Shown here: piece after piece, positions 1 to 7,466 of the stretch | Layout: each line of letters opens with the position of its first letter | Position numbering within the stretch: the stretch's first letter is position 1 | Source of the DNA: Croceivirga sp009797885 | GTDB taxonomy: Bacteria; Bacteroidota; Bacteroidia; Flavobacteriales; Flavobacteriaceae | Reading direction: 5' to 3' | DNA: 64,000 nucleotides | Assembly: GCA_045866215.1 (NCBI GenBank) | Contig: AP035880.1 | Coordinates: 2,914,001 to 2,978,000 of the forward strand | Program-made: the position numbers and the translations under genes | Notes under the pieces: model-generated | The model's input: the letters and a program-made list of their open reading frames with translations, nothing else | The model's database searches: none | Told to the model about the DNA's origin: nothing

Positions 1-599
1 ATGAGGTCTTTACCGCAAAAAACGGGGTTGAAGCCGTGGCCAAAGCAAAAAAGAAACAGCCCCATTTGATTATCTTGGATGTGATGATGCCAGAAATGGA
101 CGGGATAGAGGCATGTGAGATCATGCGAAGTACGCCCGGTCTTGAAAACACCATTATTTCCTTTTTAACGGCAAGGGGAGAGGATTATTCCCAAGTGGCC
201 GGTTTTGATGCCGGTGCCGATGATTACATTACCAAACCCATTAAGCCAAAAGTTTTGGTGAGTAAGGTAAAGGCCTTATTGCGAAGGTTGAAGGAGGACA
301 AAAATGAAGTTGAGGATATTGTAAAAGTGGGCAATATTGTCATTAATAGGGAAGAGTATAAGGTTGTCAATGATGGTAAGGAGATTGTACTGCCCAGAAA
401 GGAATTTGAGCTTTTGGCACTATTGACCTCAAAGCCCAGCAAAGTATTTAAGCGAGAGGTGATCTTGGACAAAGTTTGGGGCAATGAAGTGGTTGTAGGG
501 GGACGTACCATTGATGTCCATATTAGAAAATTACGGGAGAAAATTGGGGACCATCACTTTAAAACCGTCAAAGGCGTTGGCTATAAGTTTGTGCTGTAA
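1..599 (+). CDS. OmpR/PhoB-family response regulator (5' end outside window)
   Basis: The reading frame is open from base 3 back to the window edge, so the start lies upstream; the first in-window Met at 36 is internal. A receiver domain carries the phosphoacceptor Asp in LDVMMPEMDG and a conserved Lys in DYITKPIKP. A C-terminal winged-helix DNA-binding domain of the OmpR type follows, with the typical RTIDVHIRKLREKIG recognition region and a GVGYKF end. Its stop shares a base with the start of the sensor kinase (TAATG), so the two are cotranscribed and probably translationally coupled. By family it would be phosphorylated by that kinase and bind promoters. The gene resembles PhoB-like regulators of Bacteroidota, but the regulon cannot be read from the sequence. 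Confidence 0.93.
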   Translation, partial: EVFTAKNGVEAVAKAKKKQPHLIILDVMMPEMDGIEACEIMRSTPGLENTIISFLTARGEDYSQVAGFDAGADDYITKPIKPKVLVSKVKALLRRLKEDKNEVEDIVKVGNIVINREEYKVVNDGKEIVLPRKEFELLALLTSKPSKVFKREVILDKVWGNEVVVGGRTIDVHIRKLREKIGDHHFKTVKGVGYKFVL

Positions 600-1654
600 T
601 GGCGGTTGCTATTAAAAAATCCTATCGTTTTGCGATACGTTCTTCCCTTTTTATTTCCATTTCACTTACGGTAGTAGTCGTTCTGCTACTATATCTCTCC
701 AATACTTTGGTCTGGCACGTTCCGGTAACCTTTTTGGTCATTTCCTTTTTGTGTTCCTTTTTTATTATTCAATCCAGAGTGGAACGCTTTATCTATAAGC
801 GTGTCAAAAAGATTTATGATGATGTTTCGCTCTTGGAGTCGTCATCGTTCTCCTCCAAGCCCATTACTACGGATATGAAAACCCTTACGGAGGAAATAGA
901 AAAATTTGCCAAGGATAAAAAGGTCGAGATAGATACGCTAAAGATCCGGGAGGAATACCGAAGGGACTTTCTGGGCAACGTATCCCATGAACTCAAGACC
1001 CCGCTTTTTACCGTACAAGGTTATATTTTGACACTCCTGGATGGCGCGATCAAAGACAAAAGGGTCAGCGAAAAATATCTAAAAAGGGCAAGTAAAGGTG
1101 TTGAACGCCTCATATACATTGTCAAGGATTTGGATATGATCACCAAACTGGAGTCCGGTGATATGAATCTGAAAAAAGAAGAATTTGACATCATTGAACT
1201 TATACGTAACGTATTTGAACTGTTGGAGATGCGAGCTGCAAAAAAGGAAATCGTTTTAACGTTCGATATGGAATATGATGATCCAATAATGGTCATTGGG
1301 GATTCTGAAAAAATACAACAGGTATTGTCCAATCTTCTGGTAAATTCCATTAAATATGGACATACGAACGGCACTACGGAAGTAAGTGTTGAAAATTTGA
1401 TTAAAAACAGGGTTATCGTGCGGGTAACCGATAATGGGGAAGGAATTCCCAAACAGCATATTCCCAGGTTGTTTGAACGTTTTTATAGAGTGGATCAAAG
1501 TGGCAGCCGAAAAGAAGGTGGCTCCGGACTGGGATTGGCAATCGTAAAGCATATTATTGAGGCCCACGGTGAAAAAATCTATGTGGAGAGCGAAGTTGAT
1601 GTAGGCTCTGAATTTTCCTTCACTTTGGAAAAAGCTTCAAAAAGCGAAGTATAA
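599..1654 (+). CDS. Membrane sensor histidine kinase, PhoR-like
   Basis: This 351-residue protein has two closely spaced N-terminal membrane segments (about 14-33 and 41-57) with almost no periplasmic loop. A linker leads to the HisKA dimerisation helix with phosphoacceptor H130 in GNVSHELKTPLF. The HATPase domain follows with N box (NLLVNSIKYG), G1 box (DNGEGIP), F box (FERFYRVD) and G2 box (GGSGLGLAIVKHI). All catalytic motifs are intact. The start overlaps the regulator's stop by one base, which pairs the two genes. The short loop suggests that it senses membrane state or a partner protein rather than a soluble ligand. The last 76 bases are shared antisense with the convergent glycosyltransferase gene. 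Confidence 0.94.
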   Translation: MAVAIKKSYRFAIRSSLFISISLTVVVVLLLYLSNTLVWHVPVTFLVISFLCSFFIIQSRVERFIYKRVKKIYDDVSLLESSSFSSKPITTDMKTLTEEIEKFAKDKKVEIDTLKIREEYRRDFLGNVSHELKTPLFTVQGYILTLLDGAIKDKRVSEKYLKRASKGVERLIYIVKDLDMITKLESGDMNLKKEEFDIIELIRNVFELLEMRAAKKEIVLTFDMEYDDPIMVIGDSEKIQQVLSNLLVNSIKYGHTNGTTEVSVENLIKNRVIVRVTDNGEGIPKQHIPRLFERFYRVDQSGSRKEGGSGLGLAIVKHIIEAHGEKIYVESEVDVGSEFSFTLEKASKSEV

Positions 1655-2691
1655 TCCACACGCTTTTCCATAGTGTTCAATCCGGAATAGTCCCTTATCC
1701 TTTTTAAATCCCCAACCTGGAACTCTTCTTGCTTTGCATAAGGGAAAATGCCTTTTTTGTCCAATCGCTTGGCCAGATATTCTTGCTCGTATTGCCCGGG
1801 AGTGGGAATAAAGAAAGCTTTCTTTTCCAATTTGGCCAAATCCATAATGGTGGTATAGCCGGAGCGGGATAGGACAAGTTCACTGGAATTTAGGGCCTCT
1901 TCCAATTGTTCGGACTGCATGAAATTACAAATGGTGATCTGGCCGTTTTTTATGGCCATGGTTTCCGAGCTTTGCCGTTCCTCAATTTTGCCTTTTACAA
2001 AGAGGACATTTCCGGAAAATGCCTTTAACTCCTTAAGGAGTTTTTTGGCCAGTAGGCCCCTTTGCGGCTCAGGTCCGGAAAGGAGCACCATTAAGTCGTA
2101 CTTTTTGGGGAGTTCCTTTTTTTGGAATCTGCTCAATGGCCCCAAATATTTGATATCGAGCTTGGATTTTTTCAGATGTCCCAATCTACCGGTAAGGTTG
2201 GGCTTTCCTGCCGTGTCGGGAACCCAACAGGCATTGAATTTTTTGACGATGCCCTGATGCATTTTTGAACTGAGCCATGTGGTGTTTCCGGAAAGGACAT
2301 TTAACTGATGGGTAATAAAAACGCAGGGTACCTTTTTGGAGTATACACCCAATCGATTATCGGAAATAATACCATCAATGCTATATTTCTTTACAATCCG
2401 TTTGATTTCCTTTTTCTCTTTGGCCATGGCCTTGAGCACCTTTGGGGAATCCCAAATCATTTTTAATTTGAAATTTTTCCCTTTTTGGGCATACTCAATT
2501 TTGTAGGAGGGCAGCTCCAAGGATTTCAGTGAAGGAAATTCTTTTTGCAATAAGGAAAGTGCAACACCATCTGAAGCGATAATGGGTTCAAATCCGTTTT
2601 TCTTCAATGCTTCGATTATGGGAATACAGCGGGTGGCATGTCCCAATCCCCAATTCAATGGGGCTACCAGTATTCGTTTTTGGTCAGGCAT
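1579..2691 (-). CDS. GT-B fold glycosyltransferase (MurG/GT28-like)
   Basis: This 370-residue protein has a GT-B outline. The N-terminal domain opens with a glycine-rich loop (WGLGHATRC, about residues 14-22). The C-terminal domain has the nucleotide-sugar signature SRSGYTTIMDLA followed by PTPGQYEQEYLA, resembling MurG and glycolipid transferases. No signal peptide or membrane span is seen, so it is probably cytosolic or peripheral at the inner membrane. Donor and acceptor are not predictable. The final ~25 codons (a Ser/Thr-rich tail) lie antisense within the 3' end of the histidine kinase gene, so the tail may be a recent extension. The gene diverges from trmB with a 71-bp spacer. Confidence 0.82.
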   Translation of the reverse strand: MPDQKRILVAPLNWGLGHATRCIPIIEALKKNGFEPIIASDGVALSLLQKEFPSLKSLELPSYKIEYAQKGKNFKLKMIWDSPKVLKAMAKEKKEIKRIVKKYSIDGIISDNRLGVYSKKVPCVFITHQLNVLSGNTTWLSSKMHQGIVKKFNACWVPDTAGKPNLTGRLGHLKKSKLDIKYLGPLSRFQKKELPKKYDLMVLLSGPEPQRGLLAKKLLKELKAFSGNVLFVKGKIEERQSSETMAIKNGQITICNFMQSEQLEEALNSSELVLSRSGYTTIMDLAKLEKKAFFIPTPGQYEQEYLAKRLDKKGIFPYAKQEEFQVGDLKRIRDYSGLNTMEKRVDYTSLFEAFSKVKENSEPTSTSLST

Positions 2692-2733
2692 AATTTACAA
2701 AGAAACGATGTCTTCCCTGGATGTAGATTTCCT

Positions 2734-2741
2734 TAGTTTTG
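2734..2741 (+). promoter_or_regulatory. Candidate -7 element for trmB operon
   Basis: TAGTTTTG matches the Bacteroidota -7 consensus TAnnTTTG and lies 21 bases before the TTG start of trmB, which leaves a very short leader. No clear TTG -33 element sits 17-23 bases upstream, so this is a candidate only. Confidence 0.4.
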
Positions 2742-2762
2742 CCAAAACTTTAAGTTTTTGTT

Positions 2763-3434
2763 TTGGGCAGTAAGAATAAGTTAAAGCGTTTTGCGGAGAA
2801 TGAGACATTTCCCAATGTGATCCAACCCAAAAGGCATGAGGTTATGGAAGGATTTCATTTAAAGGGAAAGTGGGCAGGACATTTTGGTAACAACAACCCT
2901 ATTGTGCTGGAACTGGGTTGTGGAAAAGGGGAATATACCGTGGGATTGGCCAAACGGAACCCCAACAAAAACTTTATCGGCATCGATATCAAAGGTGCCC
3001 GATTCTGGCGGGGAGCCAAGACCGCCCTTGAAGATAATATGACCAATGTCGCTTTTTTAAGAACCCAGATTGAACTTATAGATTTCGTATTTGAAGAAAA
3101 CGAAGTATCCGAAATCTGGATAACTTTCCCGGATCCCCAAATCAAGTACAAACGGACAAAACACCGGTTGACCAACAAGATTTTCCTAAATAAGTACCGA
3201 ACCATTTTAAAGCCAACGGGAACGGTCCATTTAAAAACGGACAGCGAGTTCATGCATGGCTATACCTTGGGCCTGTTACAGGGTTTGGGCTGCACGGTTA
3301 TCCATGCCAATCATGATGTGTATCGAAATGAAGGGTGCCCGGAAGAAGTTTTGGAAATCCAGACTTTTTATGAAAATCAGTATCTTGATGAAGGGAAACC
3401 CATAACCTATATTCAATTTAGACTGACCAACTAA
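2763..3434 (+). CDS. trmB: tRNA (guanine-N7)-methyltransferase
   Basis: The product uses SAM to methylate G46 in tRNA variable loops, by family knowledge. The 223-residue protein shows the SAM-binding motif LELGCGKGEYT (about residues 43-53), the acidic ribose-binding segment GIDIKG, and the family catalytic segment FPDPQIKYKRTKHRLTN. A TTG start is chosen because the family N-terminus in Bacteroidota begins GSKNKLKRF right at this codon and no ATG lies upstream in frame near it. It heads a cluster with the LysE exporter (3-bp gap) and the alkyltransferase-like gene. Confidence 0.95.
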   Translation: MGSKNKLKRFAENETFPNVIQPKRHEVMEGFHLKGKWAGHFGNNNPIVLELGCGKGEYTVGLAKRNPNKNFIGIDIKGARFWRGAKTALEDNMTNVAFLRTQIELIDFVFEENEVSEIWITFPDPQIKYKRTKHRLTNKIFLNKYRTILKPTGTVHLKTDSEFMHGYTLGLLQGLGCTVIHANHDVYRNEGCPEEVLEIQTFYENQYLDEGKPITYIQFRLTN

Positions 3435-3437
3435 ATA

Positions 3438-4067
3438 ATGACCCAATTGTTGATTCTTTTCATGGCGACACTAATTGCCGCAGTGATGGCCTCTGCCCCT
3501 CCCGGGCTTTTGAATGTCAATGCCGCAAAAATTAGTGTTGAGAAAGGAAGGAAAAATGGAATCATGTTTAGCTTGGGAATTGCTGTAATGGTGATGTTTC
3601 AGGCCTATCTGGCCGTTCGGATTGCCAAGTTTCTGTCCAGGAACCCGGAAATCATAGCGTGGCTGATGAAGGCTGCTGTACTGATTTTTGCCGTATTGGC
3701 AGTTTTTTTCTTTATCAAGGCTTCAAAAAGTGCAAAAAAGCCCGTGACCTTGGAAAAAGGTGATATGCGGAACAGTTTTACCAAGGGAATGTTTTTGGCG
3801 GCATTGAATTTGCTTCAAATTCCTTTTTACAGTGGACTGAATACATTTTTCCATACCCAGGGCATTATGAACTATGAGATTCTGGATGAAGTCCTGTTTA
3901 TTTTGGGTGCTGGATTGGGTACTTTTTTAGTGATGTATTCCTATGTCCTGTATTTCAATAAATTGGAAAACAACACCAATACGTTTTCAAAAAATTCCAA
4001 CTATATCCTAAGTGGTTTAATGATCTTGTTATTGATCATTACCCTAATACGAATTTCTTATGAGTAA
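3438..4067 (+). CDS. LysE/RhtB-family membrane exporter
   Basis: This 209-residue, strongly hydrophobic protein has about six predicted membrane segments. The first segment carries a small-residue and proline motif (SAPPGLLNVNAAK) that fits the LysE/RhtB pattern near residues 18-31. The family exports amino acids or related small molecules across the inner membrane, but no substrate can be assigned. It starts 3 bp after trmB and overlaps the next gene by 8 bp, which indicates cotranscription and probable translational coupling. The function is not obviously linked to tRNA methylation. Confidence 0.85.
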   Translation: MTQLLILFMATLIAAVMASAPPGLLNVNAAKISVEKGRKNGIMFSLGIAVMVMFQAYLAVRIAKFLSRNPEIIAWLMKAAVLIFAVLAVFFFIKASKSAKKPVTLEKGDMRNSFTKGMFLAALNLLQIPFYSGLNTFFHTQGIMNYEILDEVLFILGAGLGTFLVMYSYVLYFNKLENNTNTFSKNSNYILSGLMILLLIITLIRISYE

Positions 4068-4395
4068 CGCTGAAACCCCCAATTTCTTTGACAAGGTTTA
4101 TGATGTGGCCCAGCAAATTCCTTACGGAAGGGTGACATCCTATGGGGCCATTGCCAAGTATTTGGGCGCAGCACGCAGTGCCAGAATGGTAGGTTGGGCC
4201 ATGAACAATTCCGTGGGAAGGGATGTCCCGGCACATCGCGTAGTGAATAGGGTAGGTGTTTTAACGGGAAAGCATCATTTTGATGGGACCAATTTAATGC
4301 AGCAACTATTGGAAAATGAAGGCATAAAAGTGGTGGACAACCAAATTGTGGATTTTCAAAAACACTTTTGGGATCCGGCAAAAGAGTTGGTGTAA
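4060..4395 (+). CDS. Alkyltransferase-like protein (MGMT family, no active-site Cys)
   Basis: This 111-residue protein corresponds to the DNA-binding domain of O6-alkylguanine-DNA alkyltransferases. It keeps the helix-turn-helix with VTSYGAIAKYLG and the Arg finger region SARMVGWAMNN. The nucleophile motif PCHRV reads PAHRV here (V-P-A-H-R-V-V at about residue 65), so the alkyl-accepting Cys is replaced by Ala. By family knowledge such ATL proteins bind O6-alkylguanine without repairing it and hand the lesion to nucleotide-excision repair. No methyltransferase or Ada domain is fused. It overlaps the LysE-type gene by 8 bp. Confidence 0.92.
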   Translation: MSNAETPNFFDKVYDVAQQIPYGRVTSYGAIAKYLGAARSARMVGWAMNNSVGRDVPAHRVVNRVGVLTGKHHFDGTNLMQQLLENEGIKVVDNQIVDFQKHFWDPAKELV

Positions 4396-4426
4396 AAATG
4401 TCGCCTTGAGTAAGGTATAATTTTTT

Positions 4427-5737
4427 TTATGCCAGCAACGTGTCAAAATCTTCGCCTTTCCAGTAGTTTGAAGATTTTTTGTTGATAGCAATCTTTTTAA
4501 GATATCCTTTTCTTGCTAATTCATCTAAATCTGTTCTAGCAGTTTGATTGGTGATGGAAAAAATGTTTTCTATTTCTTTCACTGTGAAATTTCGGGTCGA
4601 ATCCTTTTCCGCCCATTGCAAAATTTGGGCCTGACGGTCATTTATGCCGGGTATTTTTAAGAACTTGGTTAAATCTTGCTGTTGTTTCTTCTTTTTGGCC
4701 ATATATTTTTTTAGGTCCTCGAAGGCCTTTGTTAGGACCCTTACTTGATAATGGATAAAATAGGTGACATCCATATCATCGTTTTCGGTGTAGAGGTAAG
4801 CTTTTTCATATTGCGTTTTGGTCTCCATGATAACGCGAGATATAGAAAGATATTCCGTGAGCCAGTAGCCGTTTTGAAGTAAATGCCAATAAAATATGGC
4901 TCTTGCCGTTCTTCCATTTCCATCATAAAATGGATGGATGTAACCAATTAAAAAATGAAGAATAGAAGCTTTAACAATAGGATGAATAAAGTTTTCTTTT
5001 GGGTTTTGATTAAAGAAAATGCAAAATGAGGACATTAAGCTGTTTAGTTCTTCAGGTTTTGGGGGCGTATGTACAATCTCTCCTGTGATTTCATTTTTTA
5101 CATGGACGTCATTGGAGGTTCTTAAAATGCCTACATGTTCTTTTTCTAGGGTGTTTTTTGTGACAATAGCGTGGATTTCAAAAAGTCTTTCCAAAGAAAT
5201 GGTTTCGTTTTGATGCTTACTGATATATTGAATAGCCTCATAGTTGTTCAGAATCATCTGTTCTGATTTGTTTCTAGGCTTCTTTTTTTTGCGTAACATT
5301 TCTTTTGCCTTAATTCTGGTAGTAGTTGCACCTTCTATCATGGAAGAAAAAATAGATTCTTCCATTAAAGCATTCTTAAGATATTGTTGCTTATCTAAAT
5401 CCGAAAGCAGCTGTTCTTTTTGAATTCCTGCACCAAAGTTGAAGTCTAAATAATGCAGTGGTTGATTTAATGAGTTATTACTGGTATGATAAAAATTGAT
5501 GTTTGTGCTATGACCTCTAAGCTCAAGAGCTTTCTTGGCCATTGCTCTTTTACTTTTTATTATTTGCCAAGCAGCTTCTGAATCTATATCCCTAAACTTC
5601 AAATACTTGATTTTATCCCAATAAAGATATTCGACCTCGACTTTTTTAAAAGTCGGGTCGTCAAATTCAGCTAACTCTATGCTCTCTGGGAAAACAAAAT
5701 CTGTTTCAAAATCAAATACCGGGGCTTTTATAATCAT
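4427..5737 (-). CDS. Fic-domain protein with C-terminal winged helix
   Basis: This 436-residue protein (ATG start) carries the complete catalytic Fic motif HPFYDGNGRTAR at about residues 268-279, so AMP- or NMP-transferase activity is expected. An N-terminal inhibitory helix motif S-x-x-x-E-G (SSMIEG, about 131-136) makes it an intramolecularly inhibited class II Fic protein. The C-terminal ~75 residues look like a winged-helix DNA-binding domain. A TTG codon three codons upstream (5746) is an alternative start. No antitoxin gene is adjacent. By eye the gene is more A+T-rich than its neighbours, suggesting acquisition. Two palindromes lie just upstream and may be bound by its own winged helix (inference). 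Confidence 0.92.
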   Translation of the reverse strand: MIIKAPVFDFETDFVFPESIELAEFDDPTFKKVEVEYLYWDKIKYLKFRDIDSEAAWQIIKSKRAMAKKALELRGHSTNINFYHTSNNSLNQPLHYLDFNFGAGIQKEQLLSDLDKQQYLKNALMEESIFSSMIEGATTTRIKAKEMLRKKKKPRNKSEQMILNNYEAIQYISKHQNETISLERLFEIHAIVTKNTLEKEHVGILRTSNDVHVKNEITGEIVHTPPKPEELNSLMSSFCIFFNQNPKENFIHPIVKASILHFLIGYIHPFYDGNGRTARAIFYWHLLQNGYWLTEYLSISRVIMETKTQYEKAYLYTENDDMDVTYFIHYQVRVLTKAFEDLKKYMAKKKKQQQDLTKFLKIPGINDRQAQILQWAEKDSTRNFTVKEIENIFSITNQTARTDLDELARKGYLKKIAINKKSSNYWKGEDFDTLLA

Positions 5738-5752
5738 TGTTTGCAATTATTT

Positions 5753-5773
5753 CCTAATTTTTTGAAAACTAGG
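5753..5773. promoter_or_regulatory. Imperfect palindrome next to the Fic start (operator candidate 1)
   Basis: The 21-bp site has outer half CCTAATTTTT and inner half GAAAACTAGG. It has the same CCTA(A/G)TTTT...AAAA(A/C)TAGG architecture as the perfect palindrome at 5804-5834. It sits 15 bp upstream of the Fic ATG, covering the likely ribosome-binding region, so a bound protein could block expression. Confidence 0.5.
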
Positions 5774-5789
5774 ACAAATCATTATGTTT

Positions 5790-5797
5790 CAAAAATA
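5790..5797 (-). promoter_or_regulatory. Candidate -7 element for the fic gene
   Basis: On the minus strand this reads TATTTTTG, matching TAnnTTTG. It lies between the two palindromes (5753-5773 and 5804-5834), so both would flank or overlap the promoter and initial transcribed region. No TTG -33 element is evident. Confidence 0.4.
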
Positions 5798-5803
5798 CAC
5801 TAA

Positions 5804-5834
5804 AATATCCTAATTTTTGAAAAATTAGGATATT
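5804..5834. promoter_or_regulatory. Perfect 31-bp palindrome upstream of fic (operator candidate 2)
   Basis: Two 15-bp arms flank a single central G at 5819; the core is CCTAATTTTT-G-AAAAATTAGG (5809-5829). It repeats the shape of the 5753-5773 site 56 bp away. It is not followed by a T tract or preceded by a gene end, which argues against a terminator and for a protein-binding site. The rest of the 5835-6020 spacer before mrp shows nothing else clear. Confidence 0.6.
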
Positions 5835-6020
5835 CTGTCAATCACGAGTTGTTTCAAAACAGCTGGCCATTCCTATTTTAGCAAACATTTAGCTTTTGCT
5901 CTGCGTTGATTTTCAATCTTCAAGCTTCCCTATCTAACAGCTTCGCCGTATCTTTACCGCTTGAAATATGTTTAAAAAAACAGGTCAAAAGTGATTTGTT
6001 GACAACAGTTCAAATACAAT

Positions 6021-7166
6021 ATGAAGTTTACAAAAAAGGAAGTTTTTGCAGCTTTGGAACATATTACCGTGCCTGGTGAAGGGCGGAATATGGTAGAGAG
6101 TGGTGCGGTGACCAATGTACAGGTTTTTGGGGATGAGGTGGAAGTGGATATCACCATTAAAAATCCGAGTCTACAGGCGAGAAAGAAAACCGAAGTGGAA
6201 ATCTTAAAGATCATCCACGAAAAGGTCTATGCGAAAGCAAAGATCAAGATCAACTTAAAAGTGGATGCACCTGCTAAGCCCAAGGTGAATCAAATAAAAG
6301 GGAAGCCCATTCCCGGAATCAACAATATCATTGCAGTGGCGTCCGGTAAAGGAGGTGTGGGAAAATCAACCGTAACGGCAAACCTGGCGGTTACCCTTGC
6401 CAAAATGGGCTTTAAAGTGGGCTTATTGGACACGGATATTTATGGTCCCTCCATGCCCATTATGTTCGATGTTGCCCAAGAACGCCCACTTTCGGTGAAC
6501 GTTGACGGTAAAAATAAAATGAGGCCCGTAGAAAATTATGGGGTAAAAATGTTGTCCATTGGATTTTTCACCCAGCCCAATCAAGCCGTGATTTGGAGGG
6601 GTCCTATGGCCAGTAAAGCCTTAAACCAGATGATTTTTGATGCCCATTGGGGGCAATTGGACTTCTTATTGTTGGATTTGCCTCCCGGGACTGGGGATAT
6701 TCACCTGAGTATTATGCAATCTCTGCCCGTAACTGGGGCCGTTGTTGTCAGTACGCCGCAGGAAATTGCCCTGGCAGATGCCCGAAAAGGGGTAGCCATG
6801 TTCCAACAAGAATCCATAAGTGTTCCCGTATTGGGGATTGTGGAAAATATGGCCTATTTTACCCCTGAGGAACTTCCTGAAAACAAATATCATATCTTTG
6901 GTAAGGATGGAGCCAAGAATTTGGCCCAGGATTTGAACGTACCTTTCTTGGGGGAAATCCCATTGGTACAGAGTATTAGGGAAGCCGGGGACGTGGGAAG
7001 GCCCGCAGCCCTGCAAACGGCAACACCAACAGAAGAAGCTTTTGAGGAACTCACGAAAAGTGTGGTGCAGGAACTGGTCAACAGAAACAAGGAACTGCCC
7101 CCTACGGAAGCGATAAAAATTACAACAATGGCGGGATGTTCCGCCATTAAAAAGAAACGAATATGA
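6021..7166 (+). CDS. mrp: Mrp/ApbC-type P-loop Fe-S carrier ATPase
   Basis: This 381-residue protein has an N-terminal MIP18/DUF59 domain (about 1-85), a linker, and a ParA/MinD-like P-loop ATPase with deviant Walker A GKGGVGKST (about 109-117) and LLDTDIYGPSMP. By family it helps load iron-sulfur clusters onto apoproteins. In most bacterial Mrp proteins a CxxC follows GIVENM(S/A)YF and binds the bridging cluster. Here the segment reads GIVENMAYFTPEELPENKY, with no CxxC; a single Cys sits near the C-terminus (MAGCSAIKKKRI). The stop overlaps the start of the Nfu-domain gene by 4 bp, and that small protein has a CxxC. Confidence 0.94.
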   Translation: MKFTKKEVFAALEHITVPGEGRNMVESGAVTNVQVFGDEVEVDITIKNPSLQARKKTEVEILKIIHEKVYAKAKIKINLKVDAPAKPKVNQIKGKPIPGINNIIAVASGKGGVGKSTVTANLAVTLAKMGFKVGLLDTDIYGPSMPIMFDVAQERPLSVNVDGKNKMRPVENYGVKMLSIGFFTQPNQAVIWRGPMASKALNQMIFDAHWGQLDFLLLDLPPGTGDIHLSIMQSLPVTGAVVVSTPQEIALADARKGVAMFQQESISVPVLGIVENMAYFTPEELPENKYHIFGKDGAKNLAQDLNVPFLGEIPLVQSIREAGDVGRPAALQTATPTEEAFEELTKSVVQELVNRNKELPPTEAIKITTMAGCSAIKKKRI

Positions 7167-7402
7167 CAGCGGAAGAAATACATACTAACGTAGAGAAAGC
7201 CTTGGATGAGATTCGTCCCTTCCTACAAAGTGACGGTGGTGATATCTCATTGGTTTCCATTGATAACGGTACTTCGGTAAAAGTGAAGCTGGAAGGAAAC
7301 TGTATTGGATGCTCGGTTAATCAAATGACCTTGAAAAGCGGGGTGGAAATGACCATAAAAAAGTATGCCCCTCAAATTGAGGAAGTAATTAATCTGAGCT
7401 AA
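7163..7402 (+). CDS. NifU C-terminal (Nfu) domain Fe-S scaffold protein
   Basis: This 79-residue protein is a stand-alone Nfu domain. It starts with a VEKALDEIRPFLQSDGGDI helix and strand and has the cluster-binding CIGC in NCIGCSVNQMTLKSGVE (about residues 47-50). Nfu domains dimerise and hold a [4Fe-4S] or [2Fe-2S] cluster between two CxxC motifs for delivery to target enzymes. The gene overlaps mrp by 4 bp (ATGA), so the two should be made together. A functional pairing with the CxxC-less Mrp is inference. Confidence 0.94.
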   Translation: MTAEEIHTNVEKALDEIRPFLQSDGGDISLVSIDNGTSVKVKLEGNCIGCSVNQMTLKSGVEMTIKKYAPQIEEVINLS

Positions 7403-7466
7403 GTCGAGTATTTCCCATTGGACCAAGATGTTCAAAACCTTGGATTTGCCCTAATTTATTTAACGT

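Noticed and set aside
4427..5737. Fic toxin-antitoxin pair
   Set aside because: No small antitoxin gene is adjacent; the inhibitory motif is inside the Fic protein itself.
5804..5834. Rho-independent terminator
   Set aside because: The A+T-only loop region, lack of a GC stem and absence of an upstream gene ending there favour a protein-binding palindrome.
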